Below are positions 59,841 to 64,000 of a stretch of 64,000 nt of DNA, one piece after another; the first letter of the stretch is position 1, and every line of letters starts with the position of its first letter. The notes under the pieces are model-generated. The model did no database searches. It was not told the origin of the DNA and saw nothing but the letters and a program-made list of their open reading frames with translations. Origin of the DNA: Halohasta salina (GTDB lineage Archaea > Halobacteriota > Halobacteria > Halobacteriales > Haloferacaceae); contig NZ_JAMZIE010000005.1 of assembly GCF_024178165.1 (NCBI RefSeq), forward strand, positions 62,001 through 126,000. The letters run 5' to 3'. The position numbers were made by a program, and so were the translations under genes.

Positions 59841-60168
59841 GTTCGGAGGTCTGTGTCGACCGAATATACACTGATTTTGGTACCAGTACGATATACGTCA
59901 CGTGTTTCGTTTTATACTGTGTGTTCTCACCACTAAAACGCTGTTCGTTGACAAGCGCGTCGTCTTCTCGACGCAAGTGGACGAACGTACGAAATACGGT
60001 CGACTACAAGGACCTAATACGCGTTGATCGGCAGATTCTACCGACAATATCCCGACGAACGGTCGAGTAATGTACGTCGTTCGGAACCGAGTAGTCGTCG
60101 GTCGGGACCGCGGCGCGGTGTCCCGGGCTTCGACGGTCTTAAGCGACCATAGTACCAAGCTATGTGGG
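59841..60168. other. Gene-free region (328 bases)
   Basis: I see no gene here. It holds two divergent promoters by position, for mobA and the AAA ATPase. It is relatively AT-rich at 59861-59935. A GCGTCG...CGACGC stem with a 6-base loop lies near 59957-59974. CTTAAGCG near 60138-60145 may be the TATA box of the AAA gene. Confidence 0.5.
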
Positions 60169-61620
60169 ATGAGTGACCCGGCCCTCGATGTGGTCGAATT
60201 CGTTCTGACGGCCCAGCTGTATACCGACGACCGGTCGTTGGACGAGAACGATCTGCCGCCCCGGTTTAGACAGGTCTTTTGGACCGAGCGCTCGGCCGAC
60301 GAGACCGACCACACGACAGGAGAGCCACAACCCCCCGGTAGTATCGAACGCCCGTTGCGGGCGACCGACTCCACGGCCCGGACGGCGACGGGCGTCGACC
60401 GGCCGTGGGAGGCGGTCTCGGAGCTGCTGTTTACACAGCGCGAGGAGTTCTCCGGCGAGATTTCGCTAACACAGCCGGAGATGGCCATCGAGTGGTATCT
60501 CGACCGCGCCGACGACGAGCGACTCCGCACCAATCCGACGATCGCCGCCGCGGTCGAAAACGAGCCCGAAGTCTCGGTGACCCACGAGGAGGCCCGACAG
60601 AACAACCGGCCGATTCAGGCCGACCGCGTCTGGATCGACGCGCTGCTCTCCCAATATTTCGACGAGGACGACGACGCCGAGATGCTGGATCTCGTGCAGG
60701 TCAGAGCGCCAGAAGAGATCGAGATGCAGCTCGACGATCTGGTGTTGACGGCCGATCAAGAGGGTGAGATCCAGAAGATCGTCAAAGCGATCGAACACAG
60801 GGATTATTTGGCCTCCATCGGCCTCCGCGAGATCGGCAAACTACTCTTTGTCGGTCCGCCCGGAACCGGCAAGACGACGATCTCGCGGGCACTGGCCCAC
60901 GAACTCGGGTTGCCGTTCGTCGAGGTCAAGCTCTCAATGATCACCAGCCAGTATCTCGGTGAGACCGCCAAAAACGTCGAGAAGACCTTCGAAGTCGCCA
61001 AGCGCCTCTCGCCGTGTATCCTCTTTATCGACGAGTTCGACTCGGTCGCCAAAACCCGGCGCTCGGACGAACACGCCGCGCTCAAGCGGGCAGTCAACAC
61101 CCTGCTGAAGTCGATCGACGACATCTCGCTGATCCGCGACGAGGTGCTGTTGATCGGCGCGACCAACCACCCCGACCAGCTGGATGCCGCCGCATGGAGA
61201 CGGTTCGACGAGATCGTCAACTTCCCCAAACCCGACCGGGGGATGCGGGCGGACATCCTCGAAGTCATCACCCAGCAGATGGAGATCGACGACTTCGATC
61301 CCGAGGCGGTCGCCAACGAGACCGAGGGCCTGACCGGCAGCGACCTCCGGATGGTGCTTCGAGAGGCAGTCCTCGAAGCCTTGACCGAAGAGCGGATGGA
61401 GCTCACACAGGCCGACCTCCTCGATGCAGTCGCCGACTTCGAAGAGCGTGACAACCTCAAGAATATGGATATGATCGACGGCGACGGCGCGGCCCTCACC
61501 GGGAGCGGCAGCGGTCACGATCACGATCATGATCACGACCACGATCACGACGAACCAGCCGCAGGCACCAACGGCGACGAGCAGGCCGTCGACGCCAAGC
61601 CGCAGGATCAGGCCCACTGA
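60169..61620 (+). CDS. AAA ATPase with a (His-Asp)6 C-terminal tail
   Basis: The 483-residue protein has an N-terminal region (~1-200) without a known domain, then one AAA module: Walker A GPPGTGKTT (~228-236), Walker B CILFIDEFDSV (~284-294), sensor 1 IGATNHPDQLDAAAWRRFDE with an arginine finger, and sensor 2 GLTGSDLRMVLREA. Residues 450-461 are six His-Asp pairs, a probable divalent-metal binding tail. It is closest to the classic FtsH/proteasomal AAA group. Only 17 bases separate it from a PhnP-like metallo-hydrolase, so the two likely work together. Confidence 0.85.
   Translation: MSDPALDVVEFVLTAQLYTDDRSLDENDLPPRFRQVFWTERSADETDHTTGEPQPPGSIERPLRATDSTARTATGVDRPWEAVSELLFTQREEFSGEISLTQPEMAIEWYLDRADDERLRTNPTIAAAVENEPEVSVTHEEARQNNRPIQADRVWIDALLSQYFDEDDDAEMLDLVQVRAPEEIEMQLDDLVLTADQEGEIQKIVKAIEHRDYLASIGLREIGKLLFVGPPGTGKTTISRALAHELGLPFVEVKLSMITSQYLGETAKNVEKTFEVAKRLSPCILFIDEFDSVAKTRRSDEHAALKRAVNTLLKSIDDISLIRDEVLLIGATNHPDQLDAAAWRRFDEIVNFPKPDRGMRADILEVITQQMEIDDFDPEAVANETEGLTGSDLRMVLREAVLEALTEERMELTQADLLDAVADFEERDNLKNMDMIDGDGAALTGSGSGHDHDHDHDHDHDEPAAGTNGDEQAVDAKPQDQAH
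61516..61551 (+). repeat. Hexanucleotide repeat encoding (HD)6
   Basis: Six tandem CA(C/T)GA(T/C) units encode the alternating His-Asp tail. The codons vary at the third base, so the repeat is maintained by selection on the protein rather than by recent slippage. Confidence 0.85.
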
Positions 61621-61637
61621 GATGAGGCGGCGTTGAG

Positions 61638-62516
61638 ATGCTGGTCACGCTGCTCGGAACAGGGGATACGACGGGGACACCGACGGTCGGCTGTGACTGC
61701 GACACCTGTCAGGCGGCCCGCGAGCAGGGGATCGATCGCTCCCGGTTTTCGGTCCACGTCGAGAACGAACACACCGGCGAGTCGATCCTCGTCGATCTCA
61801 GCCCGGACTTTCGCCACCAGTTTCTCGACCACGACGTCGACCTCCCGGATGCGGCGGTCATCACTCATATCCACTTCGATCACATCGACGGATTAGGCAA
61901 CGCCTACCGGGTGTTCGACGACCTCCCTGTCTACGCGGCAGACGAGGTCGACCCCCAGACCGGCGAGTCGGTCGCCGACACGGTCCGGGAGAAGTACGAC
62001 TACCTCGACACCGTGACCGTCCACGACGTCGCTCCCTTCGAGCCGGTCTGCGTCTGTGGACTGGAACTGACGCTCGTCCCGGTCGACCACCCGCCGTTGG
62101 TCTGTTACGGGCTGGTGATCGAGGACCCCGAGACGGGCGCAAAACTCTCGCTGTCGGGCGATACGAGCTACGACGTACCTGACGCCTCCCGCGAGCGGCT
62201 TTCCGATCCCGACCTGTTTCTCGCCGACGGGATCGTCCCCGCCTCGCTGTGTGCCTCCCACCCGATCGGCGGGGCCAACCACGACGCCGACGGCGTCCCG
62301 CGGACCTTCGGCTCCAAGCACATGACCCGCGAGGGCGCGCTGGCGCTGGCGGCCGATCTCGATGCCGACACCACGCGGCTCGTCCATACGGCCCACTACT
62401 ACCCGGTCGAGGAGGCCTTCGAGGAGCCGCTGGCAGTCGACGGCGAGCAGTATCGCCTCGACGGCAACGGCGTCAGCCGGGTCGACACACGGCGCGATAC
62501 GGTCGGTAGTCGGTGA
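61638..62516 (+). CDS. PhnP-like metallo-beta-lactamase fold hydrolase
   Basis: The 292-residue protein has VTLLGTGDTTGTPTVGCDCD with TCQAAREQG, the Cys-x-Cys-xx-Cys structural zinc site of PhnP-type phosphodiesterases, then ITHIHFDHIDGLGNAYR (active-site metals), PVDHPPLVCYGL, LSLSGDTSYDVP and a late LVHTAHYYPVEEAF. E. coli PhnP cleaves cyclic ribose phosphate; no phosphonate lyase genes are in the window, so here another phosphodiester is likely. It begins 17 bases after the AAA gene. Confidence 0.9.
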   Translation: MLVTLLGTGDTTGTPTVGCDCDTCQAAREQGIDRSRFSVHVENEHTGESILVDLSPDFRHQFLDHDVDLPDAAVITHIHFDHIDGLGNAYRVFDDLPVYAADEVDPQTGESVADTVREKYDYLDTVTVHDVAPFEPVCVCGLELTLVPVDHPPLVCYGLVIEDPETGAKLSLSGDTSYDVPDASRERLSDPDLFLADGIVPASLCASHPIGGANHDADGVPRTFGSKHMTREGALALAADLDADTTRLVHTAHYYPVEEAFEEPLAVDGEQYRLDGNGVSRVDTRRDTVGSR

Positions 62517-62520
62517 CTAC

Positions 62521-62943
62521 TTACGAGGGTTCGAGCAGTTCGATGAGGTTTCCTTCCGGATCACGGACGAACAGGATCCGGGTGCCGGTCGCGGTCGTCT
62601 GCGGCGGACTCACCGTCTCGACGTCCGCCGGCAACGACTCGTAGACGGCGTCGATGTCGTCGGTTTCGAGACCGATGTGTGTCGCGCCCGCGTCGTTGAG
62701 CTGCGGGGTCGACTGGCCCTCGCCAGCCGGCTCGTAGGCGACGAGTTCGATCCGGACGCCACCGCCGTCGAGGTGGACGAACCGCGCGCTCGCGCCGTCG
62801 ATACCGACCCCGGTTGCGAAGGCCGCGCCGTCGACGTCGAACTCGGCGACGACCGGGAGACCGAGAACGTCGCGGTAGAAATCGACTGTACGGTCGAGAT
62901 CGTCGACGGTCACGCCGACGTGGTGACCCTGTAGTTCGGGCAT
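62521..62943 (-). CDS. VOC-family (glyoxalase I-like) protein
   Basis: The 140-residue protein has the two babab repeats of the VOC fold: GHHVGVTVDDLDRTVDFYRD, then LGLPVVAEFDV at the N-terminus and ATHIGLETDDIDAVYESL, with a C-terminal GTRILFVRDPEGNLIELLEP. Metal ligands His (GHHVGV) and Glu (LIELLE) are present. It could be a lactoylglutathione-type lyase or methylmalonyl-CoA epimerase-like or dioxygenase; the reaction is not certain. It is convergent with the MBL gene (4-base gap). Confidence 0.9.
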   Translation of the reverse strand: MPELQGHHVGVTVDDLDRTVDFYRDVLGLPVVAEFDVDGAAFATGVGIDGASARFVHLDGGGVRIELVAYEPAGEGQSTPQLNDAGATHIGLETDDIDAVYESLPADVETVSPPQTTATGTRILFVRDPEGNLIELLEPS

Positions 62944-63205
62944 GCCAGCCGGTTTCGGGCGGCCGACCCAAAGCGCTTCGACTCGCCCGACGGACCGATG
63001 GTATAACTACCGGCCGCCTAACAAACCGGATCCGAATCCGACGACGGCGTATGTTTCGACGACTGGGCCTGTGGGATGCCAAGAGCGGTTCGACGACGGT
63101 TCGATCCGAATCGACGGGTGACTGCGCCGCCGACATGGTGGGAGTCTAACAGTGCGGCAGTCGACCAACCAGAATCGCTTTGGGGCTCGTTCGATACCAT
63201 CCGGT
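62944..63205. other. Intergenic region (262 bases)
   Basis: I see no convincing gene. A 32-codon ATG-led frame (MFRRLGLWDAKSGSTTVRSE, from 63050) exists but has no SD and no clear promoter. Both flanking genes start here or near here (VOC leftward, nucleotidyltransferase rightward), so it must hold both promoters. Confidence 0.4.
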
Positions 63206-64000
63206 ATGCAAACTGTCGTCCTCGCAGCCGGCGAAGGGACGCGGATGCGTCCGTTGACCGCTGCCCAGCCGAAACCGATGCTCCCGGTGGCGGGCAAGCC
63301 GCTGCTCGAACACACCCTCGACCGCGCGGTCGACGCGGGAGCCGACCGACTCGTCGTCGTCGTCGGCTACGAGTCGGACCGCGTTCGGGACCACTTCGGG
63401 ACCCGGCACGCCGGCGTCGACGTCGAGTACGCCGTTCAGACCGAGCAGCGCGGCACCGCCGACGCCGTCAACGCGGCCGCCCCGCTGCTCGACAACGAGC
63501 CGTTCGTCGTGCTCAACGGCGACGCGCTGTACGATCAGGGCTCGCTGGACACCCTCTACAGCAACGGCCCGGCGGTCGGCTCCTATCGGGTCGACAACCC
63601 AAGCGCCTACGGCGTCCTCCAGCTTGCGGCCGACGACGACACCCGAGTGACGGGCGTCGTCGAGAAACCGGCCAACCCCGAGTCGAACCTGATCAACACC
63701 GGGGCCTACGTGTTCCCCGCCGCGGCCCACGACCTCCTCACCGTCGAGACCTCCGATCGGGGCGAACTGGAGCTAACCGACGTGCTCGAAGCCGTCTGTG
63801 ACCAGTGTTCGGTCACCGCTGTTCCCTTCAAGCGCTGGCTCGATGTGGGTCGACCGTGGGAGCTACTGGCAGCCAACGAGTGGCTCCTCGAATCACCCTC
63901 GACCCGTCTCGACGGCGAGGTCCACGAGGGAGCGACCCTCGATGGCCCGGTCGTCGTCGAAGCGGGGGCGACGATCAAGGCCGGCGTCACCATCGAGGGA
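63206..64000 (+). CDS. Sugar-1-phosphate nucleotidyltransferase (3' end cut off)
   Basis: The gene runs off the right edge. The 265 visible residues start MQTVVLAAGEGTRMRPLTAA, with QPKPMLPVAGKPLLEHTLDR, the metal/nucleotide site VVLNGDALYD and GVVEKPANPES. From ~220 a left-handed beta-helix begins (TRLDGEVHEGATLDGPVVVE, AGATIKAGVTIEG). This fits a GlmU-like or glucose-1-phosphate thymidylyl/uridylyltransferase with acyltransferase-like C-terminus, for cell-surface sugars. Which sugar and which NTP cannot be told from this part. Confidence 0.9.
   Translation, partial: MQTVVLAAGEGTRMRPLTAAQPKPMLPVAGKPLLEHTLDRAVDAGADRLVVVVGYESDRVRDHFGTRHAGVDVEYAVQTEQRGTADAVNAAAPLLDNEPFVVLNGDALYDQGSLDTLYSNGPAVGSYRVDNPSAYGVLQLAADDDTRVTGVVEKPANPESNLINTGAYVFPAAAHDLLTVETSDRGELELTDVLEAVCDQCSVTAVPFKRWLDVGRPWELLAANEWLLESPSTRLDGEVHEGATLDGPVVVEAGATIKAGVTIEG

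Noticed and set aside
62944-63205. 32-codon ORF at 63050-63148
   Set aside because: No SD, no promoter at the right distance and no recognisable feature; composition fits chance.
1-64000. tRNA, rRNA, CRISPR arrays, insertion sequences, integrases
   Set aside because: I looked for T-arm and anticodon-arm patterns, regularly spaced repeats, transposase and integrase motifs on both strands and saw none. A tRNAscan or covariance search would be decisive.

Overview
The window is a GC-rich stretch of a haloarchaeal (class Halobacteria) chromosome. Evidence: very acidic proteins, a proteasome alpha subunit, archaeal RNase P proteins, ribosomal protein S8e, a split-NuoJ Nuo complex without an NADH module, a sensory rhodopsin II/HtrII pair, a HemAT-type transducer, a halocyanin-like lipoprotein, Tat/lipobox signals, and TATA boxes 25-30 bases before many ATGs (leaderless transcripts). 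I cannot name the genus. I see no rRNA, tRNA, CRISPR array, insertion sequence or prophage; it looks like ordinary core chromosome with some lineage-specific islands.

Layout. 1-2314: a K+ channel with two RCK units and a PhoU/TrkA_C partner. 2418-7482: a tightly packed operon folCP - rnp3 - methyltransferase - rnp2 - psmA (folate, RNase P, proteasome), followed by two microproteins. 8038-14036: hydantoinase/oxoprolinase B and A, a CBS-ParB protein and a TrkA_N-DHH phosphoesterase. 14208-24653: the nuoA-B-CD-H-I-J1-J2-K-L-M-N respiratory operon, read right to left with start/stop overlaps almost throughout. 24654-29977: the least understood part. It holds a membrane-bound HTH regulator flanked by two surface proteins and repeated operator-like sites, then a small SD-led ORF coupled to an unknown multi-pass membrane protein, a perfect palindrome and a TetR regulator.

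29995-36484: purE/purK, an MFS carrier, UspA, a PiT phosphate carrier, and ribH coupled to a class I aminotransferase. 36554-43823: a SHOCT membrane protein, Tat-lipoprotein HtrA protease, SOUL haem protein, old-yellow-enzyme homologue, a DUF5803-like lipoprotein coupled to a CinA-N protein (with 15-bp tandem repeats at its stop), GtrA and a sulfatase-fold enzyme. 44098-46505: sopII-htrII phototaxis operon. 46611-53231: Nif3-like protein, S8e and a run of small hydrolases (cyclase, MBL, isochorismatase, alpha/beta hydrolase) with a halocyanin. 53268-59840: DICT protein, NurA nuclease, HAD hydrolase, two small archaeal proteins, a globin-coupled chemotransducer next to a bacteriohemerythrin, and MobA. 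60169-64000: an AAA ATPase with a His-Asp tail followed by a PhnP-like metallo-hydrolase, a VOC protein and the start of a sugar-nucleotidyltransferase.

Best candidates for undescribed biology: the membrane HTH regulon at 25.2-27.3 kb, the leader-ORF/membrane protein/TetR unit at 27.9-30 kb, and the AAA-(HD)6/metallo-hydrolase pair at 60.2-62.5 kb.
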